A stretch of 64,000 nucleotides of DNA. It comes from Physcomitrium patens (lineage: Eukaryota; Streptophyta; Bryopsida; Funariales; Funariaceae). Every line of letters begins with the position of its first letter. Position 1 is the stretch's first letter. The stretch spans positions 531,873 through 595,872 of the forward strand of contig NC_037266.1 in the NCBI RefSeq assembly GCF_000002425.4, written 5' to 3'. A program made the translations under genes and the position numbers. Positions 45,496 through 57,364 of the stretch are shown one piece after another. Under the pieces are notes generated by a model. It was not told the origin of the DNA. It worked only from the letters and a program-made list of their open reading frames with translations, and did not search any database.

Positions 45496-46091
45496 TATCA
45501 AGGACATTAATCTCAAAGAAAGAAAATCCTTGATATATTCTTGTGTCACTAAATAGAATTAGATGTCAAGGATATGAATCTCAAAGAAAGAAAATCCTCG
45601 ATACACTCTTATGTCATTGAAAAGGTAATGTAATATTAATTAAAATGGCTATTATAAAAAACAAGAAGATTAGAAAGTCTTGAAATAAGACTAAGGACTA
45701 GAATGGTATTCACAATAGTGAAGAAGGCTTCACTCTTGCATTCATATATACTCTTAATTAGGAGCTACGTGGCAATATCCTATAGGACCTCCAAAATATG
45801 TTGACTTTGCTAGCCACATGTCTTAACTTGCAAGGCAAGTTATCTATGTATGCACCACATGGTTAGCTTGTTCCACAAGCTATTATGTGGAATTAACTTG
45901 TTCTACAAGCTATCAACATGTGGTTAACTTGTTGGCTAAGTTTATGACTTACAAACACATCTAAAGTCACAATCATGTCTATAAAGCTTCTAAGAAGCTT
46001 TACTAAAAGACTTTATGAAATTAATGTATATTTACCTACTTCTACATAATTATATAAGTAATTATTGAAGTAAATGTATATGTCCATAACA
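45496..46091 (-). mobile_element. Solo LTR inside relic K
   Basis: TATCAAGGACATTAATC to GTCCATAACA, flanked by GATAG and TATAG (4 of 5 match). Related to the A-type LTR (AATGGCTATT, TATATACT, GGAGCTACGTGGC, CAAGGCAAGTT) and closest to the LTR stub of element C. Its first 68 bp are tandemly duplicated (second copy from 45564). Confidence 0.8.
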
Positions 46092-46240
46092 TATAGTCTT
46101 TTCACCTTGGAATAAGACATTATTAATGACTGAGAGGACCTATCAACCACCTTTAAAGACATTAAAGTTTGGAATATGTAGCAAATACAATTTGTCGCAT
46201 CTCTATTATATTTTCAACCATATATGTATGTAGAGAGTTG
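46092..46240 (+). pseudogene. Relic K, end of accessory ORF
   Basis: GACTGAGAGGACCTATCAACC and ATGTAGCAAATACAATTTGT correspond to the last third of the accessory ORF (GHYRWLRGPIN to the tail). Homology ends before a polypurine tract or LTR can be seen. Confidence 0.75.
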
Positions 46241-46407
46241 AAGAATTTGGTGACATTTGCAAGTTGGAATCAAAACTTATGAAATTTGCTAAAAAAGTTG
46301 CGATGAATAAATTTGTGGAAGATTAAGATGAGTGTGCTTTACTTATTGAAATAAGTGTTAGTATCTTTTTGGCATTGTCATTAGAATTTAATTCTAAAGT
46401 TAAGAAG

Positions 46408-46575
46408 ACTAATATAGATGTATCTTTGTTTGAGCTTAGAGATGAAAGGATAAACACTAAAGTCTCTCAATTTGAAATTAGAGACAAGAGAAGTAATACA
46501 TGGATGTCCTTACTTAAATCTAAAAATGATGGGATTAACATAAAGATGTTCTTACTTGAGCTTTGAAGCTAGGAG
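46408..46575 (+). repeat. Four tandem 42-bp units within an open frame
   Basis: Units at 46408, 46450, 46492 and 46534, each encoding 14 residues of the form x-N-I/T-x-V/M-S-L-x-E-L/I-R-D-x-R. They lie in a short open frame (46369-46566). Coiled-coil-like; no family recognised. Could be a remnant of a larger repetitive gene. Confidence 0.65.
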
Positions 46576-47214
46576 AATAATATAAAAATATTATTTACAT
46601 AAGTGAAGATTTGGCCAAATTAAATTATATGGACATGATAACATGATTTGAAATAAGATCTAGGAACATCATTGTAAAGATTAAACTCTCTCATGAAGTG
46701 CTCAACTTATCTTAGTTTTTACCAATGTCCAACTTATTAATAATTTTCCTTGATGCTCTTTATACATAAAATAATGAATTAATTAATTAGTGAAATAAAA
46801 ATACAATATAATATAAATTTTTTATAAAGAGGATTTTATCAAATTTTATAATCATATAAAAAAAATTATATAAGAACCTTTGAGATTTTGAAATATTTCT
46901 TTTTAACCTTTGTTGAATTAATTTTAATCTTTAATTTTATCATAATTTAATCTTTAGTTTAATCATAATTTAATCTTTATATTTTTTTTCTATTTTTTTT
47001 TTAATTACATGATCTAACTTTTAAATTGCTATTGTATTGGCAAGAGCTACTTTAGACAATCCAAAGAATTGTCATATATTAATGCCACTTAGGTTATTTT
47101 TGTTTTATTTTCTTATTATTTGTTTTGTCTCAATATATAAACATAAGACTATTTTTTCTTAAAATTCTTAATCTTTGTCTACTTTTATGAAAAGAGATGG
47201 TATTTTTTTTTTTT
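46576..47214. other. AT-rich stretch, no gene seen
   Basis: No open frame or homology to the elements nearby. Confidence 0.5.
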
Positions 47215-47875
47215 TTTTAATATATCTACCATCTTATATGATTCAAAAAAAGATATATAGAACATCAAATAAATCTTCATAGTCTTTATAAATATAATTA
47301 TTATGCAATTGATTTAATTTATTCACATATAAAAAATATTTTAAGTGTAGGATAATTCAATTTGTTACAATGGCAAATAATCTTGATATTATAATAAATT
47401 AATTATTCTTTTATTACTAACTTAGAATTGATATTATTTTTTGTAATAGACATCTGTATTAATCTTTTGTTATTCTTAAGCTTTCTTGAATTGTGTCTTT
47501 ATTGTTGCATGTAGCTCTCATAAATTATTTTTTAAATCTTTTCTCACAAGATTATTAAATTTTAAAAATTCAAAAGCATAAAGTTGTAGATGATAATTAC
47601 AATTACTATAAAAAGATATTTATTGAGTAGAAGAATTTATTGCATTATTATAGATAAACCTTGCCAATGACAAAAGAGTTCTCTAATCATCTTAATTGTA
47701 CTTGATAATATATCTCAAATATTAATTTAAAACTTGATTCATCTATTTTGTTTATCCATAAGTTTGAAAATAAAAAGCCAAATATAATTTTGTGTGTGCT
47801 TTCAATATCTTAAAAAAAATCTCTAAAATCTAGATATAAACTAAGTTCCTTTATATTATTGAAGGTGCTTTAGAG
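47215..47875 (-). pseudogene. Strongly eroded chromovirus integrase relic
   Basis: Follows, on the minus strand, the integrase C-terminal half of A and B: CCATCTTATATGATTCAA, TTGCATGTAGCTCTCA, AAAATTCAAAAGCATAAAG, TTGCCAATGACAAAAGAG and AATCATCTTAATTG appear in the right order. No usable frame remains. Confidence 0.65.
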
Positions 47876-48400
47876 ATGAAGACTTGAAGATTTATGCATT
47901 AGATTAGATGTTTTTAAATTAAAATGTTGAGCCACAATCATTATTTTAAATAAAATAAGATGAACATTATTACAAATGGGTTATGAAAATGTGAAATTAC
48001 AGCAGTGAATATCAATTCAACTCAATGCAAATCATGTTTTGAATGGAAAACCATGTGACAATGAACTTGAAGATGAACAATAAAATTATATGAGCGCTTA
48101 TACAACCACATTTTTTTTTTTTTTCAAATGGTTTTTCATCAACAAACACTCTAAAGGTATATGAGGGAAGAATCTTCTTTGATTACAGAATGAAACCAGA
48201 ACACTATTTTAAATAAAAAATTACAATTAAAAATACAATCAAACACTATATGGAAGTATCATCATGCAGTCATGCAACAATTATTTTATTTTTTTATATT
48301 TTATCTTTTTGACAAACAGAAGGGGGTAGACCCCTTAGCTAGGAAGATAGTAGTATTGTGCAACAATTGTTTTGCCTAAAACGACCATATGCTGCAGTTG
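47876..48400. other. AT-rich stretch, no gene seen
   Basis: No coding signal on either strand; T-run at 48111-48124. Confidence 0.5.
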
Positions 48401-50000
48401 AAATGGAATTATAACATATTTAAATGTTGAATGTTGTCATTTTGGAATTTACAAGTGGAAGAATCCATCGTTATTGCAGCTTTCTACACTATTATTGTGC
48501 TCGAATCTATGACCTGACAGATAGTCGTGTGAATGTTCATTGATTTTCTCTTGTGCTCTCTTGCACTGAGATTATTTAGATATTGTGGAATGTCAGTTGA
48601 TCTTCAGTTTCAATGGAATTTAGACCAACCAGTTCAACATTCGTGCTTGTAAGCACACCCATAATCAGGAGTAGTAAGTTAAAGCAGTCGAATTTATGGT
48701 GGAGGGAGTCGTTCAGCTTTCGTTAAATCTTTTAAAGCAGAATGGACTTGGTAGCGGCCCTGAAGCTTTGTTTTCTTCTTCATCTTCATCACTAAATCCG
48801 GACAAGATGAAGAAGAAATGCTCAAAAGCTTAAAGTTATGTGAGGCTAGTGTAAAAGTTGAGTGAAATCAATGGACGGTAATCGGTGGGTGAAATGGCTG
48901 AAACAACCCTATTGAGCGTTATCTCCATTTACGAGCAAGCACCATGTTCCGTGCTTGGTGGTACAAAGCGAAGCAGAGTTCTAACTTTGGTCCGTACAAG
49001 CATACTCGTTAAAGCCTATCCTTGTCTGTTGGTGCAAACTTCCCCAGAAAAGTCCTGTCTCTCGATCAATACGAGTAAATTTTCACTTCTGTGAAGCGCC
49101 CTGAATGGTATAGGCAGCCTGAACCCGGCAGTAAAACTTTGGTGTGTAGGTCATGCATGAAATGAGGAGAGCCTCAGTGATTCCAAGTAAACATGCTTCT
49201 GTCTGGATCCAACAAGCTCTCTATTCACCGGTTCTCACAGGATGCAATGAGCCGCAGTTGTCCGCGTCACTACCGATCACAAATCTGAACCAACGGCTGT
49301 AAAAGATCACACCTTTGTAGCTACACAACTAAGGTATCCTCCCAAGGGGGGAATCCCAGCATGCAACACAATCAAGTGGAAGTCGGTGCTGAGGACAAAC
49401 TTCGATTGCAGTGGGGAACTCAGATCTGGGAAATTCCGCCGAGTTCCCACTGTCCCAACTGCTGTAACGGTCCCGATTTAGACTTCCTTTTTTTCATTGA
49501 CAGAGCCATGATGTGATCCTGTTTCGGAATGGTTGTGAGATGCACACGCCGGCAACAGTGCTAATTCTGGGAGGTTGACGCAAGCTGCATCGAAGGACCG
49601 GATTGACTGTGACTTCCAGAGGCCACGCTCTTCGATCCTGTCCCCACTTCCTACATTGACCTCTTTCCATCCTGCTTTACTTTACCATGGATGGCCAAGT
49701 TGCAACTTTGCATTTGCATGAAAAGGCGGTGGAACACGAAAAACAAACACTCATGAATAGTTCACTGGTGAGAACAAGGGGGTTTCTTTGCTCCGACATA
49801 TATGAGAAAATCAGATTCTTCTTCTTCTTCTTCTTCAATCAGGTCACTCATTGTGAATTCATTCTTCTTCGGGGTTGTTTGTGACAAATAGTTTCCGGTT
49901 TCTTTTGGTTTCGAAGGGAGTGAAGGGACGTGTTTATACAGCCGCGCTTGTGAGCAGGATTGCGAAGTGTTTAGAGGGGAACAGAGAAATATACAGATAG
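48401..50000. other. Intermediate-GC island, no gene recognised
   Basis: Composition like the MSL1-like region and unlike its surroundings. Small open frames at 48885-49094 and 49687-49884 on the plus strand. The latter starts MDGQVATLHLHEKAVEHEKQ and meets a good 5' splice site (TTCACTG|GTGAGAAC at about 49769), so it could be a first exon, but no following exon can be found before the AT-rich DNA and element F. Confidence 0.35.
49816..49836. repeat. (TTC)7 microsatellite
   Basis: Seven uninterrupted TTC units. Confidence 0.95.
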
Positions 50001-50695
50001 CTCATTAACACGAAAACAAAAAGCAGTTGGTAGGGAGTTTTTTCTTTCTTTTATTTTTCTTTTTTAATATGTTATAATTCCATTTCTAGGGTTTCACATT
50101 ATTTTTATTAATTTGATATAAATTTCTCTTCATTTTGGACATGGAGAATAAATTAATAAACGACTAATTCAACAAATAGATTTTTTAGATTTTTTTACCA
50201 ACATTAAATATTTATTAGTTTATAATTTATTGATAGAAATAATAATAAAAAAAAAATGCTCAACAAGACATTGTATAGTTAGGATCATGATTATCTCGTA
50301 TAACATTTTGTTTATGAATCTTTTTAATCAATTCATAGAAATTCAAGTAAATTTAAACAATCACAAGGAATTTTTGAAAGATAAGATTCAAATGTAAATT
50401 TTTGATAAATAGTGCCCTCACTTTAACTGGAATCTCAACCTGTGTCACAAAAAAGATTCTAGGTATAAAAACTATAAAAAATAAAAAATAAATAAACAAA
50501 AATAATATTTTATATTAATTTTTTTAATTTATATTTTATTATTTTTCAAATAATATTAATTAGGTGCTCTCAACCATTATGGAATTTAATGTTATCTTAA
50601 TAAAATAATAATGAATAATAAATAATAATAATAATATCTAACTTCTAATTTAACTTACAATAAATGTTATATTTAAACCAACATCTGTCAAGGAC
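50001..50695. other. AT-rich stretch, no gene seen
   Basis: Poly-A/T rich with no open frame; ends at the target duplication ACATC of element F. Confidence 0.5.
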
Positions 50696-51246
50696 AAGAA
50701 CTCGATGAAAAAACAATTCAGACAAGTGAGCCTTCACTCAAATAGAAGTAACAAAATATATATAAACAAGTATATATATTGAAAGAGAAACTAGAATGGC
50801 TGTTGCCAAAAGATAAGAAAATTAGAGATCCTTGAAACTAGACTAGAAGCAAGAAAGGAGTTGACAAGAGTGAAGAAGCCTTCACTCTTGTCTTTATATA
50901 TACTCTCTAACTAGGGGCTACGTGGCGACATTCTATAGGACCTCCCATATGTGTTGACTTTGTAGGACACATGCCTTGACTTACAAGGCAAGTTTTTCTA
51001 CGTGTGGGCCACATAGTTAGCTTAATCTTCAAGCTAACAACATGTGTGGCACATGGCCAACTTATTGACCACGTTTCTAATTCAAAAAGTCAATTAAAAA
51101 CACTTATGAAGTCAAAGCAGTAATTAGGAAGTTTCTAAGAAGCTTTCATATTAAATATTATAGAATTAACTTACTTTTACCTACTTTTACTTATTTCTAC
51201 CTATTTCTATATGTAATTATTGGCTTACATGATTATGGCCATGACA
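50696..51246 (-). repeat. 3' LTR of element F
   Basis: TGTCAAGGACAAG to GGCCATGACA on the plus strand. Confidence 0.95.
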
Positions 51247-51263
51247 TTACCCCCCCCTTCTAG
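51247..51263 (-). other. Polypurine tract of element F
   Basis: Minus strand CTAGAAGGGGGGGGTAA directly before the 3' LTR. Confidence 0.85.
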
Positions 51264-51288
51264 GAACAAGTTCCACAAGGAGCGGTCA

Positions 51289-51711
51289 TCATATGTTGAG
51301 GAAATCTATGATGCAACGAATTGTATTCGCCACATACTCTGATCTCTGTTCTCTTCAAAGATGATTGATAGGACCTCTCAACCATCGGTAGTGTCGCATA
51401 CCTGGGCGGGAAGACCACCCAGTTATTTGATCATTGTTGAGGCCTTTGTAATTTTCTTCGAATAGAATATTTGGAACAGCATCAGGAGTTGTTCCTACCT
51501 CTAGTAAAATCACCAAACATTGGGAGTCCCTTCCCAAATCGTGATACCAAACGCGTTGTATCTCACCATCTATTCGAGGAAGAACATGTCGTTCTCGAAG
51601 ATCTTCATCTCGATTACGTCGTCTTGAAGGTTGTGACAATCGTAATGTCTCATCCGGCAGGTCAGCAAATGAAGGCTCTTGAGTTGAATCCGCTGGTTGT
51701 TGGTTCTCCAT
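51289..51711 (-). pseudogene. Accessory ORF of element F, one stop
   Basis: 423 bp as in B. Open from MENQQPADSTQEPSFADLPD at 51711 down to a single TGA at 51355-51357 (CGA in B), 22 codons before the normal end. More than 100 residues align with B without a gap, including HVLPRIDGEIQRVWYHDLGR and the MRHYRWLRGPIN block. Confidence 0.85.
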
Positions 51712-51805
51712 CTCCTGAGCGCCACTACTACAATGAAGCTACGAACAAGAATTGAAAGTAGAATGTTATCTTGCCTAGATGTTGTTTCTTTTATAAAGAA
51801 GGTTT

Positions 51806-54800
51806 TCATCTTGTTTTTGATGGATGTCGTCGATGAAAAGCCTCCACCGCCTTTGCTGCATTTACAAGATTCTTTATTGGCTGCCATGTGTATTCATTAA
51901 TATCATATCCGCGCCAATGGACAAGATATTCTAATTTATTTTAGCGTCGCCTTGAATCTAAGACTTCTTCTACTTCAAACTCTTCATTATTCTCCACTTC
52001 TATAGGAGGAGGTGGAGCTTGTCATCTTCTTGGTAAGTCCACTGTCTTGTATGGTTTAAGAAGAGATACGTGGAATACTAGATGGATTTTCATTGACTCC
52101 GATAGATGTAAATGATATGCAACTGGATTGATTTGTGCAGAAATAGAAAATGGTCCCAGCCTTCGATAGCCCAACTTGTCACAAGGACGAGTGGTCTTGA
52201 TATTGCAACGAAGTAGCCATACCTTATCACCCAAGATGAATGATGGTTGTTCCTTTCGATAGACATCCGCATTGGCCTTTTGTTGTTCTTGAGCCTCTTT
52301 TAACTCCACCTTCATCGTTGTATGTAGCTCTGATAAATGAATTGTCAAATCTTTCACAGCAGGATTATCAACTTTTGAAAAATCAAAAGTATCAAGTCGT
52401 GGATGATAACCATAATTAGCAAAGAAAGGTGTTTGTTTTGTAGAAGAATGTACCGTGTTATTGTAAGCAAACTCTGCCAATGGCAAAAGAGTTGTCCAAT
52501 CATCTTGTTGGTAATTAATGGTACATCTTAAATATTGCTCCAAAACTTGATTAACACGCTCTGTTTGTCCATCAATTTGAGGATGGAATGCCGAAGATAG
52601 TTTTATATCCACTTTAAGAATCTTGAAAAGAGTCTGCTAAAATCTTGATACAAATTGAGTTCTCCTATCTGATATAATATCCTTGAGTAATCCATGATAG
52701 CGATAGATATTGTCAAGAAAGAGCTTAGCTGTTTCTTCACGTGTGATAGATTTTGTACATGGTACAAAATGTGCCATCTTGGTAAAATGATCTACTATCA
52801 CGAATATAGAGTCATAAGAACCTGAGATTGGAAGATCCGTGATGAAGTCCATAGAAACAGAAGACCATGGTTGTTCTGGAATGGGTAATGGCTGAAGAAG
52901 TCCAAAAGGTCGATGACGAGGAGTTTTTGATCTTGAGCAAACATGACATGATTGTACAAAATCTTTAACTGCCTTCCACATTTGACGCCACCAAAAATCC
53001 CTAGATATCAGCTCCAAAGTCTTATTATATCCGAAATGTCCTACTGCTGGGAAGTCGTGACGAGCTTGAAGAACACGTAAACGTGCTTTTTCTTCTGGAA
53101 CATATAGGCGTCTTCAAAATAGAATAGATTGTTTTTGAATTCAAATTTAGATGGATCATGAGATTTAGAAGAATTATTCTTGATATCATGAACAAGAGGG
53201 TCTGAAGACATACTTAACTGGACTTGCTTAAGAAAAGTTAAATCAACAGTCAATGTTGATTTTATTGCTCGAAGATGAAATTATTCCGACTTCAAGAGAA
53301 CTGTTCTTTGTTGCTCAAAAGTTGCATCTCTTTCTTTTGGTGTAAGATAAGAACGTCTAAACAAGGCATCGGATAAACCTTATTGTTTTCCTGGCCGATA
53401 AGTGATGATGAACTCGAATCTTGATAAAGACATGCTCCAACGAGCTAGGCGACGATTTAATATGCGTGCAAACATAAAATATTCGAGGTTCTTGTGATCC
53501 GTATACACGGTGACTAGACTGGAAGAGTCTTCTAGATAATGACGCCATTCTTGAAAAGAATCCACAATTGCTAGAAGTTCTTTGTCGTGGATCTCATAAT
53601 TAATTTCTGCTGCTGAGAATTTTCTTGAATGAAAGGCTACTGGATGAAGTTTGTCATCTGTTCCCATTTGTGATAAAACCGCACCCAAAGCAAAGTCCGA
53701 TGCATCTGTTTCCATAAAGAATGCTTTAGAAAAATCAACACGATACAAGATTGGTGCAGAAATAAACGGTGTCTTCAAAGATTCAAAAGCAACTTCCGCT
53801 TCTTGATTCCATTGCAGTTTGACTTTACAAGTCAAATGTGTAAGTGGAGTTGCAACTCGAGAGAAGTCTTTGATGAAGATCCGATAGTAGTTGGCAAATC
53901 CCAAAAAACATTGAACATCTCTTACCGTTTTTGGAATCTTCTAGTCTATAATAGTTTGAACTTTCTTAGGATCCATCATAAGTCCATCATTTGAAATGGT
54001 GTAACCTAACTTGAGTAGTATGGAATATACACATTTCTATCTTGGCATAGAGTCCTGCATCTCTTAATTTTTGTAACACACGACGAACATGAAGTTCATG
54101 TTCTTTTGGATTCTTAGAATAGATGAAGATGTCGTCTAGATAACATACCACAAAATCGTCCAAAAACTCTCGAAAAACATCATTCATTAGATGTTGAAAA
54201 GCTGTTGGTGCATTTGTAAGTCCAAAAGGCATGATGTTGTATTCAAAATGTCCATACCTAGTTCGAAATGCAATCTTCCATTCATCTCCTTCTTTGATGC
54301 GTACTAGATTGTATGCTCCTCGAAGATCTATTTTTGTATAGATCTTAGCTTGATTCAGCTGATCAAGAAGTCCAAATATTAAAGGTAGTGGATACCTGTT
54401 CTTGATGGTAATCTTGTTGAGTCCTCGATAATCAACACACATCCGCAATGATCTATCTTTTTTCTTCACAAATAAAATTGGAGCTTCTGCCAGAGATTTA
54501 GAATGGCGTATGAAATTCTTGGCTAGATTTTCTTCAATATACTCCTTGAGTTCAGCCAACTCATTTTGTGATAAACTGTAGATTGGTCCAAATGGCGATT
54601 GTGCTCCTTCTTGAAGGTCAATTGAGCAATCATAGGGACGATGTTCCGAGAGTGTATCCGCATTCTTTTTTTCGAATACATCTTGAAATTCTTGATATTG
54701 GCTTGGAATGCCACTTGAAGTCTTTTCACTAGTAGAAACGGGTGTAGTATAAATAATGTATGGTGATTCTTTCATAGCAGCATGCAAGAAAGCTTTTGCA

Positions 54801-55285
54801 CCTATAAATATGGGTTTAATTGAACTGGACTTATGAATCTCTACTTGCTTAACTACATTGTTAGTTATACTTTTAGAGAAAGTGAGAGTTTGGGAAATCC
54901 AGTCTATTTGAGGGTTGTATTTTTCTAACCACGATAAACCTAAAATGACTCGATTAGAGAGAGATCTAATGATATTAAATACTACAAAACTATTATGATC
55001 ATTGATTATTACTTCTATAGGAAGGGTTTCGTGAGTAATATCTCTAGAAGACAATGGACGACCATCTATGACTTCTATATGAACAGGTTTAGTTTTCTTT
55101 ACTAAAGATATGCTATGTCTTTTAGTAAATTCTTCATCTAAAAAATACGCTGAGGCTCTTAAATCTAACAAGGTAGAGACTTTGTAATGTTTAGGTCCTA
55201 AAATAACATTTAATGTAAAACAAGGAGAGGGCTCTAAGGAGAGAATAGGACCTTTATTAGAAGTTGTGCAAGGTTCCAACCGCAC
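51806..55285 (-). pseudogene. pol: pol polyprotein of element F, several lesions
   Basis: Protease and RT are one open frame (53987-55285): protease ALDLR in place of a DSG triad (STLLDLRASAYFLDEE, likely inactive), RT with [10 protein letters not shown] and CYLDDIFIYSK. An 8-nt deletion near 54008 then shifts the frame. RNase H at 53380-53904, integrase zinc domain and catalytic core at 52637-53017, integrase C-terminal part at 52022-52612. Chromodomain remnant to 51806. Because protease and RT are fused in frame here and in A, the protease/RT break in B is a private mutation. Confidence 0.9.
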
Positions 55286-55290
55286 GGTCC

Positions 55291-56298
55291 CTATTGTAGT
55301 TGGACAAATTCGTTTTCCGACATATTATCTTCTTTCACAGCCATACTTTTCATTTTGTGATTGCGTCGTTTCTTTGGACAATATTGAGCAGTGTGCTTAG
55401 GTTCTCCACAATATAAACATAATCCTTCTTGATGACGACGAGTCTTTTCTTGCTCAGTAAGATGTTTGAAACGTACTGCATGAATTTGCATATCCTCTAC
55501 TTCCGAATGTATGTGTTGAAGAGGTATTGGTGTTGCCATTGAATTATAGTAACGTTGAGGTCCACTTGTACGGTTCTCAGATCGAAATTCAAAAAGACGA
55601 TTTTCGCACTTCACAGCAAAGTCAATTGCTTGACTCAATGTTTGAAGATCAGATAAGTTGAGCATTAATTTTTTTACCTCATATTATAATCCGTAGAGAA
55701 ATTGGCTAATAAGTGCAGCATCATCCCACTTAATATCAGTTGCAAGTTGTCAAAATTGTGAAGCATATAATGTTACTGATCGATTGCCTTGTCGTAAAAT
55801 ACGGATCTTATTGGTTGCAACATGAATTGCATCATGTTCTCCATACATAGATCGAAACTCCGCCAAAAAAGCCTCTAGATTATCCAATATTGGATCTCGT
55901 CATTCAAGAAAAGATGAAAACCACGATAGTGTCAAACTTGAAAGAAGCATACCAATGAATCTGATTTGTGATGGTGGAGTTGGATAGCTTTGGGGTTGAA
56001 GTTTAATTACAAGTTATACTTGATTGATAAATCTTTGAAACTTGGACCTGGTGCCATCAAACTTCTTGAGTAGGGCAATTCTTGGTTCTCTAACATTTGA
56101 AGGGCGTTCCACTATAGGAGAAAGGACATGGTTTGATGCAGATGTTGAAGCAGCTCCAACTATTTCTATATCTTCACTTCCTACCAATCTTGTTGCTCCT
56201 TGTGGTGGTAAATTGAGTTGATGCATTGCAAGCATTAACTCCTTCAATTGTTCTTGCATTTATGCCATTGTACTCTTCATTTGAAGAAGTTCTGCCAT
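55291..56298 (-). pseudogene. gag: gag of element F, broken
   Basis: Same 336-codon length as in B, from MAELLQMKSTMA. Stops at MQEQ (about 56260), at three sites in the capsid core (CAA to TAA, CGA to TGA twice) and before YEVKK (CAA to TAA). The CCHC knuckle CLYCGEPKHTAQYC at about 55420 is intact. Confidence 0.9.
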
Positions 56299-56400
56299 GA
56301 TAACACTTAGAAGAGAGAAGATGTCTAATATCGCTCAAGACAAATAGAAGAGAGGACTTACGGACAAAGAAAATACTAAGGACAATATCAGTTTACAAGA

Positions 56401-56462
56401 GGGTAATCCGCAACTTCTAATATGCTTATGTCTTATCAAGAAAAAGAGGTAATCCACTCTTA
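56401..56462 (-). promoter_or_regulatory. Duplicated leader motif of element F
   Basis: GGGTAATCCGCAACTTC and GAGGTAATCCACTCTTA on the plus strand, as in A and B. Confidence 0.5.
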
Positions 56463-56478
56463 ATTAAGATTAGACAAA

Positions 56479-56488
56479 GCTCTGATAT
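56479..56488 (-). other. Candidate primer binding site of element F
   Basis: Minus strand ATATCAGAGC, 22 nt from the 5' LTR. Confidence 0.5.
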
Positions 56489-56510
56489 TGTAGGTGTACT
56501 CTTGTCAATC

Positions 56511-57071
56511 TATCAAGGACAAGAACTCGATGAAAAAATAATTTAGACAAGTGAGCCTTCACTCAAAGAGAGGTAACAAAATATACATAAACAAGTATAT
56601 ATATTGAAAGAGAAACTAGAATGGCTGTTGCCAAAAGACAAGAAAACTAGAGATTCTTGAAACTAGACTAGAAGTAAGAAAGGAGTTGACAAGAGTGAAG
56701 AAGCCTTCACTCTTATCTCTATATATACTATCTAACTAAGAGCTACATGGCGACGTTCTATAGGACCTTCCATATGTGTTGACTTTGTAGGGCACATGCC
56801 TTGACTTAAAAGGCAAGTTTTTTTATGTGTAGGCCACATAGTTAGCTTGATCTTCAAGCTAACAACATGTGTGGCACATGGCCAACTTGTTGACCACGTT
56901 TCTAATCCAAAAAGTCAATTAAAGATACCTATGAAGTCAAAGCAGCATCTAAGAAGTTTTTAGGAAGCTTCTATATTAAATATTATAGAATTAACTTACT
57001 TTTATCTACTTTTACTTACTTCTACCTATTTCTATATGTAATTATTAGCTTACATGATTATGGCCGTGACA
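56511..57071 (-). repeat. 5' LTR of element F
   Basis: TATCAAGGACAAG (TG changed to TA) to GGCCGTGACA. TATA box at 56717-56728; heat-shock-like AAGAAGTTTTTAGGAAGCTT at 56951-56972. Confidence 0.95.
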
Positions 57072-57324
57072 ACATCTAAGAAAGAAGCGATATCTACATG
57101 GCTAGGATAACATTTGAGAATTAATATTCATATTCAAAGGATCTTTGTAAATTATTATTATTTTTTAAAAAATATTTATACATTTTTTTTTTATTTCTTA
57201 AAAAAAACTTAAAATTAATAAAATCTATATACATATTTATTAGCAAAAATCCATGTTGTTGGATATAGAAACTTATGCTTTTGGACACTTCAATCTTTGA
57301 TATTGCTATCCATTTATTTTCTTG

Positions 57325-57330
<6 letters not shown>

Positions 57331-57361
<31 letters not shown>
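57331..57361. repeat. (TA)n microsatellite
   Basis: About 15 TA units. Confidence 0.95.

Positions 57362-57364
<3 letters not shown>

Larger units (their letters stand above)
50696..57071 (-). mobile_element. Complete chromovirus, element F (TSD ACATC)
   Basis: Perfect duplication ACATC (50691-50695 and 57072-57076). LTRs 551 and 561 bp; the right one begins TA instead of TG. Same family as A and B but independently decayed: gag, pol and accessory ORF each have several stops or indels. Inserted in AT-rich DNA and not nested. Confidence 0.95.
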
